Shown here in pieces: positions 34,097-40,504 of a stretch of 46,521 nt of DNA. The position numbers and the translations under genes are program-made. Source of the DNA: a virus; IMG/VR virus record IMGVR_UViG_3300025769_000208, positions 1-46,521 of that record; one strand, 5' to 3'. The notes beneath the pieces were generated by a model, which worked only from the letters and a program-made list of their open reading frames with translations, had not been told where the DNA came from and ran no database searches. Each line of letters begins with the position of its first letter. Position 1 is the stretch's first letter.

Positions 34097-34280
34097 TTTT
34101 AAGTTCCTCATAAGTTATGTGAACCCTAGTATTCCCGGTGAAACCATCTTTAGTTATTTCAACCTTACCTTGGTCCACTTGTTCCGACAGATTTAAAATC
34201 GCTTCATTGCAGTTTGCAGCTTCAACAACATGGTCTAATTGCTGCCCTCCCATACTAGCTTTGATACGATAAGCCGTCAT
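34050..34280 (-). CDS. Small hypothetical protein (76 aa), leftward
   Basis: The product opens MTAYRIKASMGGQQLDHVVEAANCNEAILNLSEQV and continues with alternating strands (VEITKDGF, TRVHITYEEL), a compact alpha/beta pattern. It overlaps the next leftward start by ATGA-type coupling (34277-34280). The C-terminus overlaps the 60-residue gene by about 47 bases. Function unknown. Confidence 0.6.
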   Translation of the reverse strand: MTAYRIKASMGGQQLDHVVEAANCNEAILNLSEQVDQGKVEITKDGFTGNTRVHITYEELKNESEKDRVVEKTSTP

Positions 34281-34537
34281 AAGATATTATAAGATATTTT
34301 AAAGGATTGGTCAACATTGTAGCCCTCAGGGTCAATAGCTATACAATGTACCTCGTAATAGTCCATAAACCCCCCTAATTCTTCGATTTGCAGTTTTTGA
34401 GACCTTCCGACACTAATAGCTTCTTTTCTGCATATAGTGGCATCTGAGAGATTATCTACAAGATATTGTGTGCACTGAGTACCGACATCATGAAAATTCC
34501 AACATATGCTGCCTAGTAATATAAATTTTAAGATCAT
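34277..34537 (-). CDS. Small secreted Cys-containing protein (86 aa), leftward
   Basis: The N-terminus MILKFILLGSICWNF is signal-like. Cysteines in CTQYL, ICRKEA and HCIAID suggest disulfides or a lipobox-like arrangement. The layout matches the next gene and the small exported protein at 2395-2607. It probably acts in the periplasm or membrane of the infected cell. It overlaps both neighbours by 4 bases. Confidence 0.6.
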   Translation of the reverse strand: MILKFILLGSICWNFHDVGTQCTQYLVDNLSDATICRKEAISVGRSQKLQIEELGGFMDYYEVHCIAIDPEGYNVDQSFKISYNIL

Positions 34538-34746
34538 ATTGAGTTTATTTGTTTACATGCAAAAGTTGTATAAATTTTAAATTCATTTATTCTATCACTA
34601 CCTATTTCTTCTATTTTTTCAAATGCTTTTTTATACCCATCCAATTGGCAAGTGTATAAATCATTATAGACATTAGAAAATGTATAAGGCTTTACACATA
34701 CATTTTCAATCATTGAACACAAGGTAATAGTTAAAATATATTTCAT
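34534..34746 (-). CDS. Small secreted Cys-containing protein (70 aa), leftward
   Basis: The N-terminus MKYILTITLCSMIENVC looks exported, followed by KPYTFSNVYNDLYTCQLDGYKKAFEKI and a C-terminal FACKQ. Four cysteines fit two disulfides. It is the first gene of the leftward operon, separated by only 43 bases from the rightward gene at 34790. Function unknown; a superinfection or envelope role is possible. Confidence 0.6.
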   Translation of the reverse strand: MKYILTITLCSMIENVCVKPYTFSNVYNDLYTCQLDGYKKAFEKIEEIGSDRINEFKIYTTFACKQINSI

Positions 34747-34753
34747 AATTTAT

Positions 34754-34780
34754 TTGACTTTACTTTCTATCCCATATATT
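34754..34780 (+). promoter_or_regulatory. Putative rightward promoter
   Basis: TTGACT at 34754-34759 and TATATT at 34775-34780 are separated by 15 bases. The predicted start would lie just before ATG 34790, giving an almost leaderless transcript. The architecture repeats that at 26635 and 41039. Confidence 0.4.
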
Positions 34781-34789
34781 TAAGAGTTT

Positions 34790-35068
34790 ATGAAAAACAA
34801 AAAGAGCAAAAGTCTTATACTCGATAATATCATGACTGAAGTAGATGAACAATTGGCAGCAGTTCCAACAGCTGATTTTGATGGAAGCCCAATTGAAGAT
34901 TCACTTCATATGGATATGTTAGTTGATGGTATTGCAGCAATTCACTTTGTTGATGGTATAGGCAGAAAACATTATCCATTTAATAAAACAGTTGCGACAA
35001 TTTTAATTGAAGATGAATTAGAGTGTCGTAATTTAGAACCAACATCGGAGGATATAAATGTTAAATAA
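34790..35068 (+). CDS. Hypothetical early-region protein (92 aa)
   Basis: The product is acidic (EVDEQLAAVPTADFDGSPIEDSLHMDMLVDG), with a beta-like segment (AAIHFVDGIGRKHYPFNKTVATILIEDEL). No family recognised. It is the first gene of a coupled rightward run. Confidence 0.6.
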   Translation: MKNKKSKSLILDNIMTEVDEQLAAVPTADFDGSPIEDSLHMDMLVDGIAAIHFVDGIGRKHYPFNKTVATILIEDELECRNLEPTSEDINVK

Positions 35069-35300
35069 AGTTGAAGTAGTGTTGAACGATATTATTGATA
35101 ATAGAAAAGAAGTATTACCAATAGGAGAACAACCAGAAGGAAACTTAGATCCTTTAGGTAAACTAGAAGCAGTTATGAAAAGTTTATTTAAGAATATAGA
35201 TTTGCTTCAAGAAAACATAAACAAACTTAAAGCAGAAAACCAAAAATTAAAAGATGCATTAGGTATTGTAACTACAGAGGAAAACTCACATGGACATTAA
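35058..35300 (+). CDS. Coiled-coil hypothetical protein (80 aa)
   Basis: The gene overlaps both neighbours by 11 bases. The product has a C-terminal helix with clear heptads (LLQENINKLKAENQKLKDALGI). It may act as a small dimeric scaffold. Function unknown. Confidence 0.55.
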   Translation: MLNKVEVVLNDIIDNRKEVLPIGEQPEGNLDPLGKLEAVMKSLFKNIDLLQENINKLKAENQKLKDALGIVTTEENSHGH

Positions 35301-35514
35301 TAAATGGAAATCAGTCGCAATCAAAAAATATGATTACGATTTATTAAAAGGACTTTGTAAAGATAAATTCAGAGCTCCAGGTGCAATGATATCAAAAATA
35401 TTAAGTGATTATGTTGATCATCAGGCTAGGAAATTAAAAGTTCCTAATGCAACATACCGTACAAAACTTTTAAATGGAGAAGCAAATGTCGGATCCAAAA
35501 GAAATAAAAGCTAA
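35290..35514 (+). CDS. Possible ribbon-helix-helix DNA-binding protein (74 aa)
   Basis: The product starts WKSVAIKKYDYDLLKGLCKDKFRAPGAMISKILSDYVDHQARK: a short beta strand followed by two helices, the pattern of ribbon-helix-helix regulators. This is a structural guess only. It lies just before the C5 methyltransferase and could regulate it or the divergent island. Confidence 0.45.
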   Translation: MDINKWKSVAIKKYDYDLLKGLCKDKFRAPGAMISKILSDYVDHQARKLKVPNATYRTKLLNGEANVGSKRNKS

Positions 35515-35683
35515 AGAGTTTTTTACAATAGAGCTAGATCACCAAACTAATAACATAACCTTATATGTTAATGGTGAGATTAGAAATAAAATACATTCTA
35601 TGAAAGCAGAATCTTTATTTGATAGAATGCTTAAAATAGCAAAACAAAAGTTCTTAAAAATGAGAGAACGAATTGAACAATAA
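35486..35683 (+). CDS. Small hypothetical protein (65 aa)
   Basis: ATG 35486 is chosen because GGAG (35476-35479) lies 6 bases ahead; the ATG at 35474 is earlier in frame. The product has a beta hairpin (FTIELDHQTNNITLYVNGEIRNKI) and a basic helix. The TAA lies within the first codons of the methyltransferase. Confidence 0.5.
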   Translation: MSDPKEIKAKEFFTIELDHQTNNITLYVNGEIRNKIHSMKAESLFDRMLKIAKQKFLKMRERIEQ

Positions 35684-36722
35684 ACTTAAGGTATTAGATT
35701 TATTCAGTGGGATTGGAGGCTTTAGTTTAGGTCTTCACTCCACTGGTATATTTGATACAGTAAAGTTTGTAGAGTTTGATAAATTTTGTCAGAAAGTTTT
35801 AGAAAAAAATTTTCCTGATGTACCAATAGAAGGAGATATAAGAGATGTCAAAGGAGAAGAATTTGAAGCAGATGTCATTACTGGAGGATTCCCATGCCAA
35901 CCATTCAGTGTTGCAGGAAAACAAAAAGGAACAGATGACAACAGATATCTCTGGCCAGAAATGTTTAGACTCATTAAAGAAATTAAACCAGAGTTCGTTA
36001 TTGGGGAGAATGTGCAAGGTCTTATTAACCTCCAAAACGGCATGGTACTCCGACAGGTGCAAAACCAATTGGAGAGTGAAGGTTTCGAAGTCCAATGTTT
36101 CCTTATTCCAGCTTCAGGCATCGGTGCTTGGCATCAAAGGAATAGAGTCTGGATTATTGGCCACTCCAAACACAATGGATTACTTGCCTCCGAGAAGCGT
36201 TCAAGGGACAAAGAAATTAATGGAGGGACACAGAAAGGGCAGAACCAAACCATCGAATCTGAGGGAACAAGTGGATCCAATAACAATGGCAATGTATCCA
36301 ACACCATCGGCCAGTTGTCAGATGGATGTAGTAGCCCCACCAGAAACAGTAAAAAAGAATTCATCAGGTTGGAGTGTAACGAGGGTTGGGACTGGCAGAA
36401 AGTTCGGAGCCAAACTGAACGATGTAGTGAACAAGCTATGGCCGACACCGAGACAGAGGGATTACAAAGATGCAGCATATCAACCGACTTGGAAGGAAGC
36501 CAGAGATCAAGCAACAATATTACCGAGGCAAGTACTGAAGAACAATACACCTGGTGGCAAACTCAATCCAACCTTTGTGGAGTTCCTGATGGGATTTCCA
36601 GAGAATTGGACAAAAATCGATCCAACAGAATAAAAAGTTTAGGTAATGCAATCGTCCCACAATGTGCAAGAATCTTAGGTCTAGCTATTAAAAAAGTTTT
36701 AATTGAAGAGGGAAGAGAATGA
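35673..36722 (+). CDS. dcm: C5-cytosine DNA methyltransferase
   Basis: TTG 35673 starts the frame. Motifs: I DLFSGIGGF (9-17), IV GGFPCQPFSVAG with catalytic C75, VI GENV (111-114), VIII QRNRVWII (155-162), then a hydrophilic target-recognition region (about 163-325) and motif X-like SLGNAIVPQCARILG near the end. The product would methylate cytosine in phage DNA. From about 35850 to 36650 the DNA is clearly richer in GC than flanks. A second, 262-codon open frame overlaps most of it (35845-36633). Confidence 0.85.
   Translation: MNNKLKVLDLFSGIGGFSLGLHSTGIFDTVKFVEFDKFCQKVLEKNFPDVPIEGDIRDVKGEEFEADVITGGFPCQPFSVAGKQKGTDDNRYLWPEMFRLIKEIKPEFVIGENVQGLINLQNGMVLRQVQNQLESEGFEVQCFLIPASGIGAWHQRNRVWIIGHSKHNGLLASEKRSRDKEINGGTQKGQNQTIESEGTSGSNNNGNVSNTIGQLSDGCSSPTRNSKKEFIRLECNEGWDWQKVRSQTERCSEQAMADTETEGLQRCSISTDLEGSQRSSNNITEASTEEQYTWWQTQSNLCGVPDGISRELDKNRSNRIKSLGNAIVPQCARILGLAIKKVLIEEGRE
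35845..36633 (+). CDS. Overprinted ORF in the C5 methyltransferase gene (262 aa)
   Basis: This frame lies fully inside the methyltransferase gene in the +1 register. Its product has protein-like elements: LFQLQASVLGIKGIESGLLATPNTMD, RKGRTKPSNLREQV, MYPTPSA, LWPTPRQRDYKD, LPRQV and a terminal LNPTFVEFLMGFPENWT. I recall the LNPTFVEFLMGFPxxWT ending and the LLPTPTxxD elements from many phage and bacterial proteins annotated as methyltransferases. A 262-codon stop-free stretch is striking in an AT-rich genome. It may be translated on its own, joined by frameshift, or be a by-product of local composition. Confidence 0.4.
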   Translation: MSKEKNLKQMSLLEDSHANHSVLQENKKEQMTTDISGQKCLDSLKKLNQSSLLGRMCKVLLTSKTAWYSDRCKTNWRVKVSKSNVSLFQLQASVLGIKGIESGLLATPNTMDYLPPRSVQGTKKLMEGHRKGRTKPSNLREQVDPITMAMYPTPSASCQMDVVAPPETVKKNSSGWSVTRVGTGRKFGAKLNDVVNKLWPTPRQRDYKDAAYQPTWKEARDQATILPRQVLKNNTPGGKLNPTFVEFLMGFPENWTKIDPTE

Positions 36723-36817
36723 GTGCCACTTATGGTTTAGGTATGTTTGCATATAGTATGATATGTTTTTTTATTGGTTCATTAATAATTTATTATGTTA
36801 TAAACAAAAACAAATGA
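36719..36817 (+). CDS. Micro-membrane protein 1 (32 aa)
   Basis: ATG overlaps the methyltransferase stop (ATGA). The product has one hydrophobic span (LGMFAYSMICFFIGSLIIYYV) with a Lys/Asn tail. It is followed by two more coupled membrane peptides. Function unknown. Confidence 0.5.
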   Translation: MSATYGLGMFAYSMICFFIGSLIIYYVINKNK

Positions 36818-36915
36818 TGCTCAAATTTTATATATGGTTGATGGGTTGGTCAGGTACTCTAAGTGCTTGGGCTTGGAGAAAACATGCAAAAATAATTAGG
36901 GGTAATAGAAGATGA
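36814..36915 (+). CDS. Micro-membrane protein 2 (33 aa), Trp-rich
   Basis: Coupled by ATGA to both neighbours. The peptide FYIWLMGWSGTLSAWAWRKHAKI resembles a short Trp-rich marine-phage protein (FYxWxMxxxGxLSAWAW) I recall. A short interfacial or single membrane helix with a basic tail is likely. Confidence 0.55.
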   Translation: MMLKFYIWLMGWSGTLSAWAWRKHAKIIRGNRR

Positions 36916-37001
36916 CTTTTTTATTTAATGTTTTAATAATTGCATTAATATTTGGATTTATTACTTTACTATTAATGTTTTGGAATAATGAGGATGTATG
37001 A
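36912..37001 (+). CDS. Micro-membrane protein 3 (29 aa)
   Basis: ATG lies in the previous stop; the TGA overlaps the next start. The product is almost wholly a membrane span (LFNVLIIALIFGFITLLLMF) with an acidic end. It completes a cascade of three coupled membrane peptides. Confidence 0.5.
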   Translation: MTFLFNVLIIALIFGFITLLLMFWNNEDV

Positions 37002-37315
37002 AATATAATAAATTAGCTTATAAAATATACAAAGCTTTAGATGAAAAGACTCAAAAATGTTTAGGTGTTGAGTATGATATTGAGAGAATAGATAACACTG
37101 AAAATAAAAAATGGAATGATAGATTTCTTATGTCTTTCTGCAATTGGTTATGGATGAAGAAGTTTAAAAAAGATAAGACTGTATGGATACCACTTATGCA
37201 GCAGATGCAGAAATTAAAGAATGAACAAATAAAACTTATGGCAGAGGGACCTTTCTTTAAAGATAGTCCATTTAAGCATTTAAATAAAAATAATAATGCA
37301 ATTAAACACAAATAA
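36998..37315 (+). CDS. Hypothetical soluble protein (105 aa)
   Basis: The product is basic and helical (YKIYKALDEKTQKCLGVEYDIERID, SFCNWLWMKKFKKDKTVWIPLMQQMQKLKNEQ). It overlaps the oxygenase start by 20 bases. No family recognised. Confidence 0.6.
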   Translation: MKYNKLAYKIYKALDEKTQKCLGVEYDIERIDNTENKKWNDRFLMSFCNWLWMKKFKKDKTVWIPLMQQMQKLKNEQIKLMAEGPFFKDSPFKHLNKNNNAIKHK

Positions 37316-37886
37316 AATTCATTATGGAAAAATTGATGAAGTTTTGTTTTCTTTTAAAGATTTAGAAAAACTAATTAACTTTAAACCATCGACTACTACT
37401 AAGAACTTCAAAGCTACATTTTTTGATAATCCATCTGAGGAGCTTAGTTTTAATTGGCCTATTCCAGTTTGGTCAAGTGATAAGGACTCTTGGCCTATTA
37501 AAGAAATAAAAAAATTTATAAATAGTAGTGCTTGTCATTATAAGGATTGTAGTAGAGTAAATAAGAAAATAAATTTATTTTGTAAAAAATTAGAAGAAAT
37601 TTATAACAAACCAGTTGATTGTCATATTTACTTTTCTCTAAATAAAAAGCTTGAGAGTTTTAAATATCATAATGATGATTATATGACTTTTATAATAGTG
37701 CAAGAAGGTACTTTAAAAGTAACTGTTGATAATAATACAAAGATATTAAAAGAAAAAGAGTTTGTTTTTATACCGAAGAATATAAATCATAAGGTTGAAT
37801 CATTAAGCGAAAAAAGATTATCTCTTAGTTTTGTTTTGTATGAAGGAGACGGTAAATTTGAAGAACGAGACTGGATAACTATTTAA
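37296..37886 (+). CDS. Cupin/JmjC-like Fe(II) oxygenase
   Basis: The 196-residue protein has a C-terminal cupin: FKYHNDDYMTFIIVQEGTLKVTV with H125 and D127 as metal ligands, KEFVFIPKNINHKVESL with H165 completing the triad and R174 near the end. This fits a JmjC/cupin-type 2OG oxygenase more than the prolyl-hydroxylase type. The substrate may be a protein side chain or an RNA/ribosomal target. It lies in the early region, apart from the other oxygenases. Confidence 0.55.
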   Translation: MQLNTNKIHYGKIDEVLFSFKDLEKLINFKPSTTTKNFKATFFDNPSEELSFNWPIPVWSSDKDSWPIKEIKKFINSSACHYKDCSRVNKKINLFCKKLEEIYNKPVDCHIYFSLNKKLESFKYHNDDYMTFIIVQEGTLKVTVDNNTKILKEKEFVFIPKNINHKVESLSEKRLSLSFVLYEGDGKFEERDWITI

Positions 37887-37979
37887 TCTATTTTTTGTCG
37901 TGGGTTATAAACCCTTGGCATTGATCCCATCACAAATAATCTTTACAATTATTACTTGCGTTAATAAAAAATTTTTTAT

Positions 37980-38192
37980 ATGAGTGATAATAAGTACAAC
38001 TACAAGAAATGTATAGAGTGTAAAGGAGAAGGTTTTATCTTTGCAAAATTCTCTAGAACCATTCATTCTTGTATTCATTGTAACGGATCAGGAAGCACGT
38101 CTCACGGACCAAGGTCAGAAGCAGACCAAGTATTATTATTTAAAGTAGCGTGGGATTATTTACATGGCAAAGAAAAAGGATGGTATCACTGA
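37980..38192 (+). CDS. DnaJ-type zinc-finger protein (70 aa)
   Basis: Two CxxCxGxG motifs (CIECKGEG and CIHCNGSG) separated by about 12 residues match half of a DnaJ zinc finger. There is no J-domain, so it is a stand-alone chaperone-like or nucleic-acid-binding module. In the SAR116 phage HMO-2011 a partial DnaJ zinc region is fused within the DNA polymerase; here the polymerase lacks it and this separate gene carries it. The end overlaps the next gene. Confidence 0.75.
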   Translation: MSDNKYNYKKCIECKGEGFIFAKFSRTIHSCIHCNGSGSTSHGPRSEADQVLLFKVAWDYLHGKEKGWYH

Positions 38193-38463
38193 TTTAACAA
38201 AGCTGAGTGTAATAGCAGCAGAGAAGCTTACGCCTAGTCAATTCAAGTTATTTCAATCAACTATATTTGCAATGCTCAATGGAGTTCAATATGGATACAT
38301 TGAAATGGGACCACAATTCCTTCATGATACCAATGATATATACGCTATTCATAGCAAACCACAAAAGCCAACAAAGACCAAAAAAGTAATAGTCAAAATT
38401 AAAAACAATAAGTCAAATGTAATAGATTTCAATTCTTATCGTAAAGAAGATGTTATTGTATGA
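38164..38463 (+). CDS. Hypothetical early-region protein (99 aa)
   Basis: The start lies within the DnaJ-type gene. The product begins KDGITDLTKLSVIAAEKLTPSQFKLFQSTIFAMLNGVQYGYIE and has a Lys/Asn-rich C-terminus. No family recognised. Confidence 0.55.
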   Translation: MAKKKDGITDLTKLSVIAAEKLTPSQFKLFQSTIFAMLNGVQYGYIEMGPQFLHDTNDIYAIHSKPQKPTKTKKVIVKIKNNKSNVIDFNSYRKEDVIV

Positions 38464-38675
38464 GAATGGATAATTATACTAAAAAAGAAATGACTCAAGA
38501 CTTCAAGGATATAACGGACCATATATCTTATGAAGGACTTGAAGGTGCAGCCATCACAATATTAATTGAAGATGTCCATGAACATTACGAAGTCGCCAAT
38601 CGTTGTAATTTTAAAAACTCGAAAGGCCATTATCGTGATCTACTCTCCAGACTTGTTAAGACTTATGGGCACTAG
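38460..38675 (+). CDS. Small hypothetical protein (71 aa)
   Basis: ATG is in the preceding stop (ATGA). The product is acidic and helical with ITILIEDVHEHYEVANRCNF and ends SRLVKTYGH. It overlaps the next gene by 11 bases. Function unknown. Confidence 0.55.
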   Translation: MRMDNYTKKEMTQDFKDITDHISYEGLEGAAITILIEDVHEHYEVANRCNFKNSKGHYRDLLSRLVKTYGH

Positions 38676-39093
38676 TATTGCTCAAGATATTATCTCTGAA
38701 AGTCATGTTTGTAATGAACAAAAGTTGTGGAGACACGTAATACTTAATGCATTTGAAGATGTAAGAATGTTATCAGGGGATAGAAAGAGCAGCTTAAATA
38801 AGTGTGATGCTCATTTCTGGATATCTGAATCTAAAGACTTTGAACAGATTTGTTGGTGGGCTGGTTGGGAGCCTGATAATGTTAGGTACAGATATTCTAA
38901 AGCTTTGAAAGAGGGATTAATAAAATTTAAAAGAAGGCATTTTTTGTGGCACGAATATTCTAAACTATTTGAGAGGTTAAAGGAAGAAGCTGATAAAGAA
39001 GTAAGGAAAGAATTAAGGAGACACATTGAGAATAAACGAAGACAAATCATGGATGCAGATAATGTCTACGTTGATCATAGTATATTAGAGTAG
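38665..39093 (+). CDS. Conserved phage protein (142 aa)
   Basis: ATG 38665 is used instead of an upstream in-frame ATG, because the upstream part lies in another gene. The product contains ICWWAGWEPDNVRYRYSKALKEG at about 69-91, a motif I recall from marine phages, and a basic Glu/Arg-rich coiled-coil C-terminus. It may bind nucleic acid; no family can be named. Confidence 0.6.
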   Translation: MGTSIAQDIISESHVCNEQKLWRHVILNAFEDVRMLSGDRKSSLNKCDAHFWISESKDFEQICWWAGWEPDNVRYRYSKALKEGLIKFKRRHFLWHEYSKLFERLKEEADKEVRKELRRHIENKRRQIMDADNVYVDHSILE

Positions 39094-39117
39094 TCATGGT
39101 GGGTAAAAGAATTTTAA

Positions 39118-39151
39118 CTTTGAGGGCAGGGAGCAATCGCCACCCTCAAAG
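39118..39151 (+). other. Stem-loop between genes, 9-bp perfect stem
   Basis: CTTTGAGGG at 39118-39126 is exactly complementary to CCCTCAAAG at 39143-39151, with a 16-base loop. No T tract follows, so it is not a classical terminator. It lies ahead of the membrane protein gene at 39203 and could be an RNA structure or operator. The tiny ORF 39166-39228 follows it. Confidence 0.6.
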
Positions 39152-39165
39152 CAGAAAGGAATCAT

Positions 39166-39228
39166 ATGAAGTATATGAAACATAATATTGTTATAGCATA
39201 TTATGAAATTAAATCAAAATTTATTTGA
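39166..39228 (+). CDS. Possible tiny leader ORF (20 aa)
   Basis: ATG 39166 is preceded by AAGGA and encodes 20 residues, with the stop inside the start region of the membrane protein gene at 39203, which itself lacks a ribosome site. It could be a translational-coupling peptide. Low confidence. Confidence 0.25.
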   Translation: MKYMKHNIVIAYYEIKSKFI

Positions 39229-39430
39229 AACCTTAATTGATGTAGGCAGTGGCCTTATATTATCAACATTAATACAGCTCTGGATATTCCCTATATTTGG
39301 TATGTATCCAACAGTATGGGAAAGCTTTCATATAGCAGTTATCTTTACAATCATTAGTATATGTAGATCTTGGTTATGGAGAACCTTTTTTAGATCTAGG
39401 CCACATAAGAAACAAATAAAAAGTATGTAG
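39203..39430 (+). CDS. Small membrane protein, DUF7220-like (75 aa)
   Basis: Two hydrophobic helices (FETLIDVGSGLILSTLIQLWIFPIFG and FHIAVIFTIISICRSWLWRTFF) are joined by a short loop and end in a basic tail. The ETLxxxGxGxxLS...IFPxFG and IFTIISxxRSW pattern recalls the DUF7220 membrane family of marine phages (name from memory). No function is known. Confidence 0.65.
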   Translation: MKLNQNLFETLIDVGSGLILSTLIQLWIFPIFGMYPTVWESFHIAVIFTIISICRSWLWRTFFRSRPHKKQIKSM

Positions 39431-39804
39431 CCTAGACTAACTAACAAAGAGGCAATAAATGAAAAACTTATTGCTTAATTTAGTAGTAATCATTTCATCT
39501 GTATTTGTCAAACCCAGCTCCGTGAACCTTGGTAATAATTGGTAAGAATGATTGTCTAGCGAAAATTTTTTTTTGGTAAAAGGGTGTGGGTTCTGTGACC
39601 TAGACTCTCGGACCACGGCTCTCGGCTGCCGTTTCCTAGTACACTTCCTTACAAACATTTTATTTTTTTTTTTTTAAAACAAGCCTTTTTTAGGCTAGTT
39701 CTGGGAAAATCGTTGATATATAACAATTCTAGAGCATTTTAGACCAGGAAAACACCAGGAATTTCCCAGGAAAAAACCTTCAGTTTTAGGAATAAGGCAG
39801 AAAT
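39431..39804. other. Gene-poor region upstream of terS
   Basis: No convincing gene is seen. The stretch contains a GC-rich patch at about 39575-39650 with two CTCTCGG words and a short hairpin-forming segment. It also holds a long T tract near 39660, an AGCCT/AGGCT hairpin at about 39686-39700 and three 11-bp repeats at 39743-39775. A minus-strand frame (39437-39658) has no known motif. A packaging site or regulatory RNA is possible. Confidence 0.5.
39743..39775 (+). repeat. Three 11-bp iterons just before terS
   Basis: ACCAGGAAAAC (39743-39753), ACCAGGAATTT (39754-39764) and CCCAGGAAAAA (39765-39775) repeat at an exact 11-base spacing, close to one DNA turn. They lie 30 bases before the terS frame. 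Such phased sites could bind the small terminase as a pac site or a repressor. Each contains CCAGG, a Dcm-type sequence. Confidence 0.6.
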
Positions 39805-40413
39805 ATGAAACAGAGAGGCCATTTTGTGCTAAAAAAATTTTATTATTTTGTTTCTAAGAAAGTGTATTGGGAGAAACTTGTGGTAGTATCTGGTCAAGAA
39901 ATGACCAAAAGAAAAAATACATTAAAATCTACTGCCGAACTAACACTTAAACAAAAAGCTTTTGTTGATATATATGTTAGTAATTGGGGAGAGATTACTA
40001 AGGTTGAAGCTGCTAAAAGAGCTGGATATAAATCAAATAAACCTGAAGGTCCCACAGAAATTGCAAGTAGATTAACTGATCCAAATAAAAACCCACATGT
40101 AGTGCGTTATATGGAAATGAAGTATAACCAAGAATTAAAAAAACATGAAGGGGACAAATTAAAAAAATATAAAAGATTTGAAACTTTAAGTAAAAAGGCA
40201 GAAGATAAAAAACAATTTTCTGTAGCTGTTAATGCAGAGTATAGATCTGGGCAAATGGCAGGTATGTTTGTAGATAAGAAAGAAGTAACACATGTTGGAT
40301 TGGAGGGTATGAGTCGTGAACAACTTGAAAAAAGATTATCAGAGCTCGAAGGTAAAATCGGAGAAGCGAAAGATATCATTAACGTCACGCCAACAGCAAT
40401 TAGTTCGGAGTAG
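39805..40413 (+). CDS. terS: Small terminase subunit
   Basis: The protein core (LTLKQKAFVDIYVSNWGEITKVEAAKRAGYKS, residues about 47-78) matches the Terminase_2 N-terminal helix-turn-helix, followed by PTEIASRLTDPNKNPHVVRYMEMK. The C-terminal half is a charged helix that would form the oligomer ring. The start is uncertain: ATG 39805 has an AAGG ahead, but ATG 39901 (MTKRKNTLKS...) gives a more natural 170-residue protein. The subunit recognises packaging DNA and feeds TerL, which lies unusually far away at 45936. Confidence 0.8.
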   Translation: MKQRGHFVLKKFYYFVSKKVYWEKLVVVSGQEMTKRKNTLKSTAELTLKQKAFVDIYVSNWGEITKVEAAKRAGYKSNKPEGPTEIASRLTDPNKNPHVVRYMEMKYNQELKKHEGDKLKKYKRFETLSKKAEDKKQFSVAVNAEYRSGQMAGMFVDKKEVTHVGLEGMSREQLEKRLSELEGKIGEAKDIINVTPTAISSE

Positions 40414-40420
40414 CCATTGG

Positions 40421-40504
40421 ATGGTAGCATTTAATGAAATTCATAATGCTCATCTTAATACTTCGATTGGTATTGTTTCAATTTTAACTGAGGATGAAAA
40501 ATGA
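40421..40504 (+). CDS. Possible tiny ORF (27 aa)
   Basis: ATG 40421 follows terS by 7 bases and encodes VAFNEIHNAHLNTSIGIVSILTEDEK. A weak GGAG lies upstream. Nothing homologous is known to me and it may be noise. Confidence 0.25.
   Translation: MVAFNEIHNAHLNTSIGIVSILTEDEK

Noticed and set aside
36134-36550. Minus-strand ORF of 138 aa within the methyltransferase gene
   Set aside because: The region is GC-richer so stops are rarer on every frame; the product looks random and has no motifs, unlike the +1 frame.
39575-39655. tRNA gene in the GC-rich patch
   Set aside because: No T-arm TTCRA sequence, no cloverleaf and no acceptor stem could be drawn on either strand.
39437-39658. Minus-strand ORF of 73 aa upstream of terS
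   Set aside because: No motif, no ribosome site, and it covers the structured GC-rich patch, which is better seen as non-coding.
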